Assembly: GCA_963715895.1 (NCBI GenBank)
Contig: OY970284.1
Location: forward strand, 5,208,001-5,272,000
Direction of reading: 5' to 3'
DNA length: 64,000 bases
Origin: JADGNZ01 sp963715895
GTDB taxonomy: Bacteria > Acidobacteriota > Thermoanaerobaculia > Gp7-AA8
A program made the position numbers and the translations under genes. This document shows, piece after piece, positions 1 to 8,294 of the stretch (positions are counted from its first letter, which is position 1; every line of letters starts with the position of its first letter). The notes beneath the pieces were generated by a model. That model was not told the DNA's origin. It saw only the letters and a program-made list of their open reading frames with translations, and searched no databases.

Positions 1-1
1 G

Positions 2-2353
2 AAGACGCGGGGCGCGAAGATCATCGCCGTCGACCCGCGCTTCACTCGGACGGCAGCGGTGGCCGACCTCCACTCACCCATCCGCTCGGGGACGGACATC
101 GCCTACCTGCTTGGCCTGATCCGCTATGCCATCAACACCGGCCGCTTCCATTCCGACTATGTGAAGATCCATACGAACGCGCCTTACATCGTGAACGACA
201 AGTACGCGTTCAATGACGGTCTGTTCTCCGGCTTCGATTCCGCCAAGCATCAGTATGTGAAAGACAGTTGGGCGTACGAGGCCGATCCGAAGACGAAGGG
301 ATATACGCTCGATCCTACGCTGCAGCATCCCCGCAGCGTGTTCCAGCTCCTGAAGCAGCACGTCGACCGCTACACGCCGGAGATGGTGGAGCGGATCTGC
401 GGCACGCCGAAGGAGACCTTCCTGAAGGTCGCCGACATCGTCACCTCCACCGGCAACGCCCAGCGCGTCGGGACGATCACGTACGCGCTGGGATGGACGC
501 AGCATTCGACCGGCGTCCAGATCATCCGGGCCGGAGCAATGCTGCAGCTCCTTCTCGGTAACGTCGGCAGGCCAGGCGGCGGCGTGAACGCCTTCCGCGG
601 ACACTCGAACATTCAGGGAGCGACCGATACGGCCGGAACGTTCGAGATCCTTCCCGGCTACCTGAAAACACCCGCCGCGGCCGCCCAGACGCTGGCCGAC
701 TACTACACGGCCGCCGTACCGACCACACTCAACAAAGAGGCGTGGACCTCGATGAACTACTGGGTCAATTACCCGAAGTTCATGGTGTCTCTGCTCAAGT
801 CCATCTATGGCAACGCCGCGACGAAGGATAACGACTACGGCTACGCCTGGCTCCCCAAGGTGGATGGCAACTATTCGTGGATGTACATCTACGACGACAT
901 GTACCGCGGCAGCTCGATGCGGGCCGGCGGCAAGGAGCCCGGTCCTGAAGGCTTCATTACCTTCGGCATGAACCCGGTCGGACTGGGGCCCAATTCGAAG
1001 AAGATGATCGCCGCCTTATCGAAGCTGAAGTGGGCGGTGGTGATCGAGAACGTGGAGACAGAGACCGCCCGCTTCTGGAACGCGCCGTCCCAATATGGCG
1101 GCGCGCCGCCGTCCAAGATCCAGACGGAGGTCTACATGCTGCCGGCGGCCTCCTTCGCGGAAAAGGACGGCACGTTCACGAACTCCGCGCGCTGGCTGCA
1201 ATGGAAGTGGAAGGCGCTCGATCCGCCCGGACAGGCCAGGAGCGATCAGGAGATCATCTCCCGCATCTTCCTGGCCGTGCAGAACCTCTATCGCAAGGAA
1301 GGTGGCGCGCTTCCCGAGCAGGTGCTGAACGTCAACTGGGCGTACAGCAACCCGACCAACCCCGATCTCTCCGAGGTGTTGAAGGAGATGAATGGGAAAG
1401 CGCTGGCCGACCTTCACGATCCGGCCGATCCGACGAAGGTCCTCAAGACCGCCGGCCAGCAGATCGACGGGTTCGGGCAGCTCATGGACGACGGCTCGAC
1501 AATGTGCGGCAACTGGCTGCACTCGGGCGTGTTCACCGAGGCCGGGAACAACGCGCAGCGCCGCAACAACGCTGATCCGACCGGGCTGGGGATGTTCCCC
1601 ACCTGGGCCTTCTCCTGGCCGGCGAACCGGCGGATCATGTACAACCGGGCCTCGGCCGACGCCCAGGGAAATCCGTGGGATCCGACCCGCGTCGGCATCA
1701 AGTGGAACGGCCAGAAGTGGGTCGGCGACGTACCGGACATGAAGCCCGACGCGCCTCCCGGCACCTTCGGCGCCTTCATCATGCTGCCCGAGGGTGTGGG
1801 ACGGCTTTACGCCGGCGCGTTGAATGACGGACCGTTCCCCGAACACTACGAGGCCGTTGAGGCTCCGGTCGACAATCCGCTGCATCCGAAGGTGACCTCC
1901 AATCCGACGGCCTTGAAGTTTGCCTCGGACAAAGACGTGATCGGAGACCGGAAGGACTTCCCGATCGTCTGCACGACCTACCGGCTGACCGAGCACTTCC
2001 ACTACTGGACGCAGCACCAGCACAAGGGGGTGCTCAACGAGCTGGCGCCGGGATTCTTCGTCGAGATTCCGCAGGCGCTTGCCGATCAGAAGGGAATCGC
2101 GAACGGCTCCAAGGTCAAAGTCACCTCGGCTCGCGGATCGATCGAGGGGACGGCCATGGTCACCAAACGCCTCCGGCCGATGAAGGTCGACGGCAAGGAG
2201 CTCTGGCAGATCGGTTTCCCGATCCATTGGGGCTTCGCGGGCGATCCCGGCCATACCGGGCCGCTCGCCAACTTCCTGACCGCCTCGGTAGGCGACCCAA
2301 ACACATGGACGCCCGAATACAAGGCGTTCCTCGTGAACCTCGACAAGGCGTGA
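2..2353 (+). CDS. Formate dehydrogenase catalytic (molybdopterin) subunit, 5' truncated
   Basis: This is the C-terminal 783 residues of a FdnG/FdoG-type formate dehydrogenase alpha subunit. The frame is already open at the window edge (KTRGAKIIAVDPRF..., the family's IVVDPRFTRTA stretch), so the GTG at 59 is not the true start. The N-terminal Tat signal, 4Fe4S cysteines and the Cys or Sec active-site residue lie outside the window, so selenoprotein status cannot be judged. The end of the protein is the molybdopterin dinucleotide-binding domain (TYRLTEHFHYWTQHQH, then GSKVKVTSARGSIEG). It oxidises formate to CO2, probably on the periplasmic face. The stop lies 10 bp before the FeS subunit, so the genes are cotranscribed. 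The subunit type is secure; exact orthology to FdnG or FdoG is not tested. Confidence 0.93.
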   Translation, partial: KTRGAKIIAVDPRFTRTAAVADLHSPIRSGTDIAYLLGLIRYAINTGRFHSDYVKIHTNAPYIVNDKYAFNDGLFSGFDSAKHQYVKDSWAYEADPKTKGYTLDPTLQHPRSVFQLLKQHVDRYTPEMVERICGTPKETFLKVADIVTSTGNAQRVGTITYALGWTQHSTGVQIIRAGAMLQLLLGNVGRPGGGVNAFRGHSNIQGATDTAGTFEILPGYLKTPAAAAQTLADYYTAAVPTTLNKEAWTSMNYWVNYPKFMVSLLKSIYGNAATKDNDYGYAWLPKVDGNYSWMYIYDDMYRGSSMRAGGKEPGPEGFITFGMNPVGLGPNSKKMIAALSKLKWAVVIENVETETARFWNAPSQYGGAPPSKIQTEVYMLPAASFAEKDGTFTNSARWLQWKWKALDPPGQARSDQEIISRIFLAVQNLYRKEGGALPEQVLNVNWAYSNPTNPDLSEVLKEMNGKALADLHDPADPTKVLKTAGQQIDGFGQLMDDGSTMCGNWLHSGVFTEAGNNAQRRNNADPTGLGMFPTWAFSWPANRRIMYNRASADAQGNPWDPTRVGIKWNGQKWVGDVPDMKPDAPPGTFGAFIMLPEGVGRLYAGALNDGPFPEHYEAVEAPVDNPLHPKVTSNPTALKFASDKDVIGDRKDFPIVCTTYRLTEHFHYWTQHQHKGVLNELAPGFFVEIPQALADQKGIANGSKVKVTSARGSIEGTAMVTKRLRPMKVDGKELWQIGFPIHWGFAGDPGHTGPLANFLTASVGDPNTWTPEYKAFLVNLDKA

Positions 2354-2363
2354 GGAGACGACG

Positions 2364-3242
2364 ATGGCCGGTCAAACGCTCGAGATCAAACGCTCCTCCG
2401 CCGCGATGTGGGGCACCCGCACCGGGATTCGCACCACCCCGACGGTGGCCAAGTACATCGATACGACCACCTGCATCGGATGCAAGGCCTGCGAGGCAGC
2501 GTGCCAGGAATGGAACGACCTCGGAACGGTGGAGACGGAGCAGACGGGGACCTATCAGACGCTGCCGACGCTCGATGCGAAGTTCTGGAACCTGATCCGC
2601 TTCAACGAGCGGGAGGTCGACGGCGGCCTGATGTGGATGATGCGCAAAGACCAGTGCATGCACTGCGCGGAGCCGGGCTGCCTGGAAGCGTGTCCGGCCC
2701 CCGGAGCGATCGTGCAGTACGGGAACGGAATCGTCGACGTCGATCCGTCGAAGTGCATCGGCTGCGGCTATTGCGCGACCGGCTGCCCGTTCGACGTGCC
2801 GAAGTTCCACGTCAAGAGCGGAAAGATGGCCAAGTGCACCCTGTGCGTCGACCGCGTCGAGGTGGGGCTGGAGCCGGCATGCGTGAAGGCATGCCCAACA
2901 GGCTGCCTGAACTTCGGCACGAAAGACGACATGGTGGCTCTCGGGAAGGCGCGCGTGGGCCAGCTCAACAAGAGCGGCTTCAAGGATGCCATGCTCTACG
3001 ATCCGGAAGGTGTCGGCGGCACGAGCGTGGTCACGGTGCTCGGTCACGGACATCCGGAATGGTACGACCTGCCCGTCGATCCGAACGTCCCGGTGCTGGT
3101 GCGCCTGTGGAAGTCGGTCATCCGCCCGGTCGGCGTTCTAGCCGCACTGGTTACGGCGATCGGAACATTCGCTCACTACACGAAGTACGGGCCGATCGAG
3201 CCCCCGCCGCGGGATGGTGGACCGGACGATCACGCGAATTGA
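2364..3242 (+). CDS. Formate dehydrogenase iron-sulfur (beta) subunit
   Basis: This 292-residue electron-transfer subunit resembles FdnH/FdoH. Four cysteine clusters are visible: C37/C40/C43/C47, C98/C101/C106/C110, C131/C134/C137/C141 and C158/C161/C173/C177, enough for four 4Fe4S centres. A single C-terminal hydrophobic helix (about 240-268, around VGVLAALVTAIGTF) anchors it in the membrane, as in the family. It passes electrons from the molybdenum subunit to the cytochrome b subunit. The ATG at 2364 follows GAGGAGACGACG, a good ribosome binding site. It sits between the alpha and gamma genes in the usual order. Confidence 0.95.
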   Translation: MAGQTLEIKRSSAAMWGTRTGIRTTPTVAKYIDTTTCIGCKACEAACQEWNDLGTVETEQTGTYQTLPTLDAKFWNLIRFNEREVDGGLMWMMRKDQCMHCAEPGCLEACPAPGAIVQYGNGIVDVDPSKCIGCGYCATGCPFDVPKFHVKSGKMAKCTLCVDRVEVGLEPACVKACPTGCLNFGTKDDMVALGKARVGQLNKSGFKDAMLYDPEGVGGTSVVTVLGHGHPEWYDLPVDPNVPVLVRLWKSVIRPVGVLAALVTAIGTFAHYTKYGPIEPPPRDGGPDDHAN

Positions 3243-3276
3243 TGGAATCCTGACGTTCTTACCTGCGGAGGGAAGC

Positions 3277-3972
3277 ATGACTACGATGGCGCACGGACAG
3301 ACTGAGGCCGGAGTCGCAGCGGCTCGCGCTCGTGAGAATGTCGTCGCCGGCGGCGACATCGTGCGGCATCGCCGCTCGTCACGGCTCATTCACTGGTCGT
3401 TGGCCGCAACGTTCATCCTGGCGCTTTTGAGCGGTATGCCGATCTGGACTCCGCTCTTCGGCTGGATGGCCGGTCTGCTCGGCGGATTGGAAGTCTGCCG
3501 TTGGCTGCATCCCTACGTCGGATCGCTCTTCTTCATCCTCTCGGTCGTGCAGTTCTTTCACTGGTTGGGCGACATGCACCTCACGTCTGCCGATCGGAAA
3601 TGGTTTGGCGGGAAAACGATCAGGTACATGAAACATGAAGAGATCGGGACCGACCCCGGCAAGTACAACGGCGGCCAGAAGCTCTTCTTCTGGGCGGCCA
3701 CTCTCGGCGCGATCGGTCTGCTGCTATCGGGATTGATCATGTGGTTTCCGCTGTATTTCCCGCAGATGGTCAGAGAGTTGGCGATTCTTCTTCACGACAT
3801 CACCTTCATCTGCTTCCTCCTCGCCATCATCGGTCATATCTACCTCGGCACGGCCGCAGAGCCGGGGACGTTCCGGGCCATGACCCGCGGCACGGTCACC
3901 CGTGCCTGGGCGCGCCTGCATCATCCCGGCTGGTTCGAGGAAGTGACGGGGGATGAGGCGCGAAAGCGCTGA
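3277..3972 (+). CDS. Formate dehydrogenase cytochrome b (gamma) subunit
   Basis: This 231-residue protein is the FdnI/FdoI-type membrane diheme cytochrome b that receives electrons from the FeS subunit and reduces quinone. Hydrophobic helices lie near LIHWSLAATFILALLSG, VGSLFFILSVVQFFHWLG, ATLGAIGLLLSGLIMW and LHDITFICFLLAIIGHIYLG; the histidines in these segments are candidate heme ligands. The ATG at 3277 is preceded by GCGGAGGGAAGC and is preferred over the in-frame ATG at 3214, which lies inside the preceding gene. The N-terminal 30 residues are polar and longer than in E. coli FdnI. The gene's 3' end overlaps fdhE by 20 bp. Confidence 0.92.
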   Translation: MTTMAHGQTEAGVAAARARENVVAGGDIVRHRRSSRLIHWSLAATFILALLSGMPIWTPLFGWMAGLLGGLEVCRWLHPYVGSLFFILSVVQFFHWLGDMHLTSADRKWFGGKTIRYMKHEEIGTDPGKYNGGQKLFFWAATLGAIGLLLSGLIMWFPLYFPQMVRELAILLHDITFICFLLAIIGHIYLGTAAEPGTFRAMTRGTVTRAWARLHHPGWFEEVTGDEARKR

Positions 3973-4795
3973 CCTTCTCCTGATGATCGGGACATCGCGG
4001 AGACTCTCACCGGCAGCAGAGTTGGAACGCCGCGCCGGGCGTGCCGCGTTGCTGGCCGGCCAGACATCCATCGCGAACGAACCGCTCCTCTTCGCGTCGT
4101 CACTCTGCCGCGCGCAGAGCGCGTCTGCCGCCGTGATCGATGAGGCGCATGCGGCACGGCCGCTGACCGGTCGCCTCGACGACGACGTCGCGCGCCTCCT
4201 GCCATTGTGCGAAACGATCATCCGGGCCGGGGCGGAGCACGGCCCCGAGCCGCTCGCCGCCGACGCGCATAGACGGCGATCGGAGGGAAGCGAGACGGCG
4301 GCAATACGTCTGCTGACCTACTGGAATGACGATACCAGCGCGCGGGAGGACTACCTCTCGCGCGCGGTTCTGCGACCTTACGCGGAGGTTCTTCGCGCGA
4401 ATCAGGTGACGCCCGGCCGGCTTCACCGTCCCGGTCATTGTCCGTTCTGCGGCGGAGCACCTTGGATCGGCGTTCTGGTTCCCATGCAAGATTCCGAGGG
4501 AAGCTTGCGTCTTCTCGGTTGCGCGCTCTGCGGCAACGAATGGAACGTCAACCGCGTCCGCTGTCCCTCCTGTCAGGAGGAAAATCCGGCCAAACTGCCG
4601 GTCTACCAGAGCGATGCCCATCCGCTGGTGAGAATCGAATCGTGTGAGACCTGCCGTCGCTACGTGAAGTCGATCGATCTCACAAAGGACGCACGGCTCA
4701 TCCCCGAAATCGACGAGATGCTCTCCATTTCGATGGACCTCTGGGCAATGGACGAGGGTCTGACGCGCATCGAGCCGGGACTGGCGGGGATCTGA
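3953..4795 (+). CDS. fdhE: Formate dehydrogenase accessory protein FdhE
   Basis: FdhE is a cytoplasmic zinc- or iron-binding maturation factor needed for active membrane formate dehydrogenase. The 280-residue protein carries the hallmark four CxxC knuckles in its C-terminal half: C163/C166 (CPFCGGAP), C190/C193 (CALCGNEW), C204/C207 (CPSCQEE) and C231/C234 (CETCRRY). It overlaps the gamma subunit gene by 20 bp; an in-frame ATG at 3983 is an alternative start that reduces the overlap. Position right after the structural genes supports a maturation role. Confidence 0.93.
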   Translation: MRRESADLLLMIGTSRRLSPAAELERRAGRAALLAGQTSIANEPLLFASSLCRAQSASAAVIDEAHAARPLTGRLDDDVARLLPLCETIIRAGAEHGPEPLAADAHRRRSEGSETAAIRLLTYWNDDTSAREDYLSRAVLRPYAEVLRANQVTPGRLHRPGHCPFCGGAPWIGVLVPMQDSEGSLRLLGCALCGNEWNVNRVRCPSCQEENPAKLPVYQSDAHPLVRIESCETCRRYVKSIDLTKDARLIPEIDEMLSISMDLWAMDEGLTRIEPGLAGI

Positions 4796-4797
4796 CT

Positions 4798-5232
4798 TTG
4801 AAAAATACCGATACGCTGCTGCGCGCGCAACGCGCGTTGCGCAGCCGCTTTGACGATTTCCGGCAGGCCTTTCAACGCGACGATCGCACGGCGCTGCATG
4901 TCGCCCTGGTCGACTTTGAAGAGCAGTTCCGGCGATGGACGGAGACCGAAGAGAAGACCCTCATTCCAGCGCTGGCGCGGAACGGCATTCCCGGACGCGA
5001 TCCTCGGCGCGAGCTTCGTCTCGAATACGTGCAGATCCGGGAGCTGACGCGTTATCTCGTCCGCCAGCTCGACGAAGGAATCCGCGCCAACGATCTGACC
5101 GGCTTCGTCGAGAACCTCGACCGCCGCCTGCGCGCGCACGAATCGGAAATGGAGCGGATCTATTACCCGGCCGCGCGAACCCTGCTGACCGCGGAGGAGT
5201 GGAGCATCCTGGAATCGGCGCAGCCGGAGTAG
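4798..5232 (+). CDS. Hemerythrin-like (HHE domain) protein
   Basis: This 144-residue all-helical protein starts at a TTG two bases after the fdhE stop. It has the layout of a hemerythrin/HHE four-helix bundle: acidic helices around FEEQFRRWTETEEKTLIPAL and RRLRAHESEMERIYYPAAR, with His and Glu residues that could bind a di-iron or single metal site. The number of His ligands is low compared with classical hemerythrins (H39 and the HE near residue 115 are the clearest), so metal binding is inferred. Its place at the end of the formate dehydrogenase operon suggests a redox or O2-linked role. Confidence 0.7.
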   Translation: MKNTDTLLRAQRALRSRFDDFRQAFQRDDRTALHVALVDFEEQFRRWTETEEKTLIPALARNGIPGRDPRRELRLEYVQIRELTRYLVRQLDEGIRANDLTGFVENLDRRLRAHESEMERIYYPAARTLLTAEEWSILESAQPE

Positions 5233-5241
5233 CGGTCTTCG

Positions 5242-5371
5242 GGAGCGCTGGCGTCTCGCCGGCTGGCCCAGCGGCGTCTCGCCGCTGAGAGGGGTTACCA
5301 GCGAAGGTATGGTGACTCGCCAGCCCGGAGGCGAGACGCCTCCGGGCCAGCCGGCGAGACGCCAGCGCTCC
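5242..5371. repeat. REP-like compound cruciform
   Basis: A perfect 28-bp inverted repeat (5242-5269 against 5344-5371) encloses two smaller hairpins, AGCGGCG-TCT-CGCCGCT and CGGAGGCG-AGA-CGCCTCCG. All four arms share a GGCGTCTCGCC core or its complement. It lies between convergent genes (hemerythrin-like and the minus-strand hypothetical), the classic position for a REP/BIME element, and may also end transcription from both sides. A decayed relative with the same core occurs near 35590. Confidence 0.85.
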
Positions 5372-5395
5372 GTTCCGGCAGCGCTCCGCGCTGTC

Positions 5396-5704
5396 TTATC
5401 CGAGCTGGTGAATCTCGAACGCTGGCTCGTCCGGGACTTCGCGCATGGCGTCGTAGGTGGCTTCCAGTTGCTCGCGCGGCCAGCCGAGGAACATGCCATC
5501 TCCACGATAGACGGATCGGCCGTCGGGCAATTCGGCCAGCATGATCGATCCGCTTCCCTGATCGGCGCTGATCTCCATCCGCCAGCCGGCATGCGTGACG
5601 CCACTCTCGCGCATCCGGATGGGAGCACGCTCGAGCGAACCAAGAGTGGCATTGGTCAGCAGGGAGCCGATTTTCCCCGGAGCGTCGTCGTCCATCGTCG
5701 ACAT
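5396..5704 (-). CDS. Hypothetical protein
   Basis: I do not recognise a family in this 102-residue soluble protein. It has no signal peptide or membrane segment. It begins MSTMDDDAPGKIGSL and contains a central SIMLAELPDGRSVYRGDG stretch that looks like a beta hairpin; the C-terminus is acidic. It starts 8 bp before the 5' end of the stretch covering fdhD's stop at 5713, so it lies directly downstream of fdhD on the same strand and could be the last gene of that operon. Composition and spacing support a real gene. Confidence 0.6.
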   Translation of the reverse strand: MSTMDDDAPGKIGSLLTNATLGSLERAPIRMRESGVTHAGWRMEISADQGSGSIMLAELPDGRSVYRGDGMFLGWPREQLEATYDAMREVPDEPAFEIHQLG

Positions 5705-5712
5705 TGTAGTTC

Positions 5713-6525
5713 TCAGGCAACCTGACCGGCGTAGATGTTGAACCTGCCGTCGCGGACGAAGCCGAGGAGGGTCAGGTTGAACTCGCGGGCCAGATCGACG
5801 GCCAGCGAGGATGGCGCGCCGACGGAGGCCAGGAGCGGAATGCCGGCTACGATCGCTTTCTGCACTAGCTCGAAGCTGGCGCGGCTGCTGACCATGAGGA
5901 TCCTCCCGGAGAGCGGCGTCGCCCCTTCGCGAAAGAGGGAACCGATCACTTTGTCGACGGCGTTGTGACGGCCGATGTCTTCGCGGGCCCGGAGCAGGTT
6001 CCCGTCATAATCGAAGATCGCGGCGCCGTGAATCCCTCCCGTGGCGCGAAAAGCCGTTTGGTGCTCCTGCAGGACGGACGGAAGACGATGGATGATATCT
6101 CCGCCGATCGATCGTCCCGCGGGCAACATCGTGGCCGCGACGCGGAGCGCATCGATGGAGGTCTTGCCGCAGACGCCGCAACTGGACGTGGTGTAGAAGT
6201 GGCGGTCGAGCTTACTGACGTCGAGCTTCGCGCCTCGATGCAGCGACAGGCGGATGATGTTCGGCGACCCCCAGTGGCGGATGGAATCGATCTCTTCATG
6301 GGAGCGGATCAGCCCTTCGGTGAAGAGAAAGCCGCTGGCCAGGTCGGCGTCGTCGCCCGGCGTGCGCATCGTCACGGCGATGTTCTTCTCCCGCGCTTCT
6401 CCGCCGGCCTCCCACGCCACGCGGATCTCCAGCGGCTCCTCGACGGCAAGGACGTCGGTATCCTCGGTCGACGCCTGCTGCGTCACCCGGGTCATGGTAA
6501 CGGAGGCGATTCGTTCTTCGGGCAT
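5713..6525 (-). CDS. fdhD: Formate dehydrogenase accessory sulfurtransferase FdhD
   Basis: FdhD moves sulfur from the cysteine desulfurase IscS to the molybdenum cofactor before its insertion into formate dehydrogenase. This 270-residue protein has the diagnostic CxxC loop (C116/C119 in SSCGVCGKTS) and family blocks DLASGFLFTEGLI, GIHGAAIF, REDIGRHNAVDKVIG and SSRASFELVQKA. I chose the ATG at 6525 (MPEERIASV); the same reading frame stays open far upstream, but that part is an antisense artefact over the permease genes. It is 38 bp downstream of an ABC permease gene and may share its transcript, away from the formate dehydrogenase operon. Confidence 0.93.
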   Translation of the reverse strand: MPEERIASVTMTRVTQQASTEDTDVLAVEEPLEIRVAWEAGGEAREKNIAVTMRTPGDDADLASGFLFTEGLIRSHEEIDSIRHWGSPNIIRLSLHRGAKLDVSKLDRHFYTTSSCGVCGKTSIDALRVAATMLPAGRSIGGDIIHRLPSVLQEHQTAFRATGGIHGAAIFDYDGNLLRAREDIGRHNAVDKVIGSLFREGATPLSGRILMVSSRASFELVQKAIVAGIPLLASVGAPSSLAVDLAREFNLTLLGFVRDGRFNIYAGQVA

Positions 6526-6563
6526 CGCTGCGATTGTGAATGAAGTGAGACCTGTATCGTTCT

Positions 6564-7412
6564 CTATTTGACCGCGCCCACAGTGAAGCCCTCGATGAAC
6601 CGGTCGAGAAAGAGGTTGTAGAGGAAGCCGATCGGCAGGCTGGTGATCAGGCACGCCGCCATCAGCGATCCCCAGTAATAGACGTCGCCGCGCACCAGAA
6701 ACGTCGGCACACCGACACCGACGGTCTGATGGGCCGCCGAGGAGATGAAGGTCAGCGCGTAGACAAACTCCTGCGTCACCAGGGTAAAGGCGAAGATCAC
6801 CACCGTAAGGATCCCCGACGTCGACATCGGGATCATCAGCTTCACGAACGCGCCCCATTGCGTGAGGCCATCCACCAGTGCCGCATCCTCGAGATCGCGC
6901 GGGATCGATTTGAAGAACCCCATCAGCAGCCAGGTCGAGAACGGGATGGTAAAGGTGGGATAGACGACGATGATCGACCAGAGCGAGTCCTGCAGGCCGA
7001 GGAATGAGACCACCTTTGATAACGGGATGAAGAGCAGCGTCGGCGGCACCAGGTAGGTGAGAAAGACACCGATGCCGAGCTGCGTTCCCCACTGGCCGGT
7101 GAGGCGTGCCAGTGCATACGCGGCCGGCACCGCCAGCAGCAGCGTGATGATCACCACGATCACGCCGGCGAACATCGTGTTCAGGACCCATCGCGGAAAA
7201 AGCGTCTCGTGGAAGAGCAGCCGCAGGTGATCGAGCGTCGGCGGCTCGGTGAAGAGGAACGGATTGTTCTTGAGGTTGTTGAGGTCCGTGTTGCGTTTGA
7301 AGGTGGTGATCAGCATCCAGTAAAACGGGAAGGCCAGCACCACCGCGAAGAAGATCCGCACCAGCCACATCACGATCTTCGGAAGAATCCAGGTCAGCCG
7401 CCGGCGTGCCAT
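6564..7412 (-). CDS. ABC sugar-type transporter permease (MalG-like)
   Basis: This 282-residue inner-membrane protein has about six transmembrane segments and the cytoplasmic EAA coupling loop EDAALVDGLTQWGAFVKLMI, which docks with the ATPase. It is of the MalG/UgpE type (carbohydrate uptake 2 subfamily). Its start directly abuts the stop of the upstream permease gene (7413), so the two are translationally coupled. The substrate cannot be read from the sequence. Confidence 0.9.
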   Translation of the reverse strand: MARRRLTWILPKIVMWLVRIFFAVVLAFPFYWMLITTFKRNTDLNNLKNNPFLFTEPPTLDHLRLLFHETLFPRWVLNTMFAGVIVVIITLLLAVPAAYALARLTGQWGTQLGIGVFLTYLVPPTLLFIPLSKVVSFLGLQDSLWSIIVVYPTFTIPFSTWLLMGFFKSIPRDLEDAALVDGLTQWGAFVKLMIPMSTSGILTVVIFAFTLVTQEFVYALTFISSAAHQTVGVGVPTFLVRGDVYYWGSLMAACLITSLPIGFLYNLFLDRFIEGFTVGAVK

Positions 7413-8294
7413 CTACGTCACCTCCGCGCGGTGCGCCGAGCGCAGGACGACATAGGCGGCGATGACCAGCAGCGGCACCAGGAAGATCGAGATGGCCGCC
7501 CCCTCCGCCAGGTCGGAGCCGAGGATCCCGGCGAAGAACGCCTCCGTCGGAATCACCTGCGTCGTGTCGTACGGTCCTCCTCGGGTGAGGATATAGATCA
7601 CGGTCATGTCGGTGAAGGTGAAGATCGCCCCGAACAGCACCGCGACGTTGATGATCGGCAGCATCATCGGAATCGTGATCTGAAAGGTCGTACGGAAAAA
7701 GCCCGCACCATCCACCGCCGCGGCCTCGGGGATGTCTTTGGGGATGGCTGTCAGCCCCGCCAGAATGATCACCGTCGCGAACGGCAGCATGTGCCAGGTG
7801 TGCACGAGGATGACCGACATCATGGCCAGCTTCGGTTCGCCTAGCCACATCGGCGTGTCGTATTGATTCACGAGGTGGAACCGCACCAGCACCCAACTGA
7901 TCACGCTGTAGAGCGAGTCGAGGATCCACTTCCATCCGAGGGATCCGATCGACACCGGCGCCACCCACGGCAGCAGGATGAGAAAGCGAAAGAATCGGCG
8001 GCCCGGGAAGGCTTCTCGCAACGAAAGGGCCAGAATGTTCGCGCCGATGAGCACCAGCGCCTGGGAGCTGATGGTAAAGACGAACGAGTTCTGAAGCGCG
8101 CGCCGGAAGGCCGGGTTGTGCAGGATGCTGACGAAGTTCTGCAGGCCGACGAAGTGGTAGGAGACGCTGCCCACTTTGGCGTCGCTCACGCTGTAGAGAA
8201 AGGCCATGACGAAGGGCACGCCGACGAGCGCGACGATGTAAACGATGGCCGGCATGAACATCGCCGGCCCGAGCCAGCGCTGACGCCGGATCAT
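7413..8294 (-). CDS. ABC sugar-type transporter permease (MalF/UgpA-like)
   Basis: This 293-residue inner-membrane permease has an N-terminal transmembrane helix after MIRRQRWLGPAMF, further helices, and the EAA loop PEAAAVDGAGFFRTTFQITI. It pairs with the MalG-type permease encoded immediately downstream. Its start overlaps the ATPase stop by 4 bp (8291-8294, ATGA), which shows tight coupling within the importer operon. Confidence 0.9.
   Translation of the reverse strand: MIRRQRWLGPAMFMPAIVYIVALVGVPFVMAFLYSVSDAKVGSVSYHFVGLQNFVSILHNPAFRRALQNSFVFTISSQALVLIGANILALSLREAFPGRRFFRFLILLPWVAPVSIGSLGWKWILDSLYSVISWVLVRFHLVNQYDTPMWLGEPKLAMMSVILVHTWHMLPFATVIILAGLTAIPKDIPEAAAVDGAGFFRTTFQITIPMMLPIINVAVLFGAIFTFTDMTVIYILTRGGPYDTTQVIPTEAFFAGILGSDLAEGAAISIFLVPLLVIAAYVVLRSAHRAEVT

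Noticed and set aside
59..61. GTG at 59 as the start of the formate dehydrogenase gene
   Set aside because: The conserved frame continues to the window edge and the required N-terminal FeS and active-site region would be missing.
1016..2254. Long antisense open frames within the formate dehydrogenase alpha gene
   Set aside because: They are shadows of GC-rich coding sequence with no family motifs or ribosome binding sites.
6526..7968. A very long minus-strand open frame joining fdhD to sequence over both ABC permease genes
   Set aside because: Only the part after 6525 matches FdhD; the rest is Arg/His/Asp-rich antisense-type composition overlapping two well-supported permeases in another frame.
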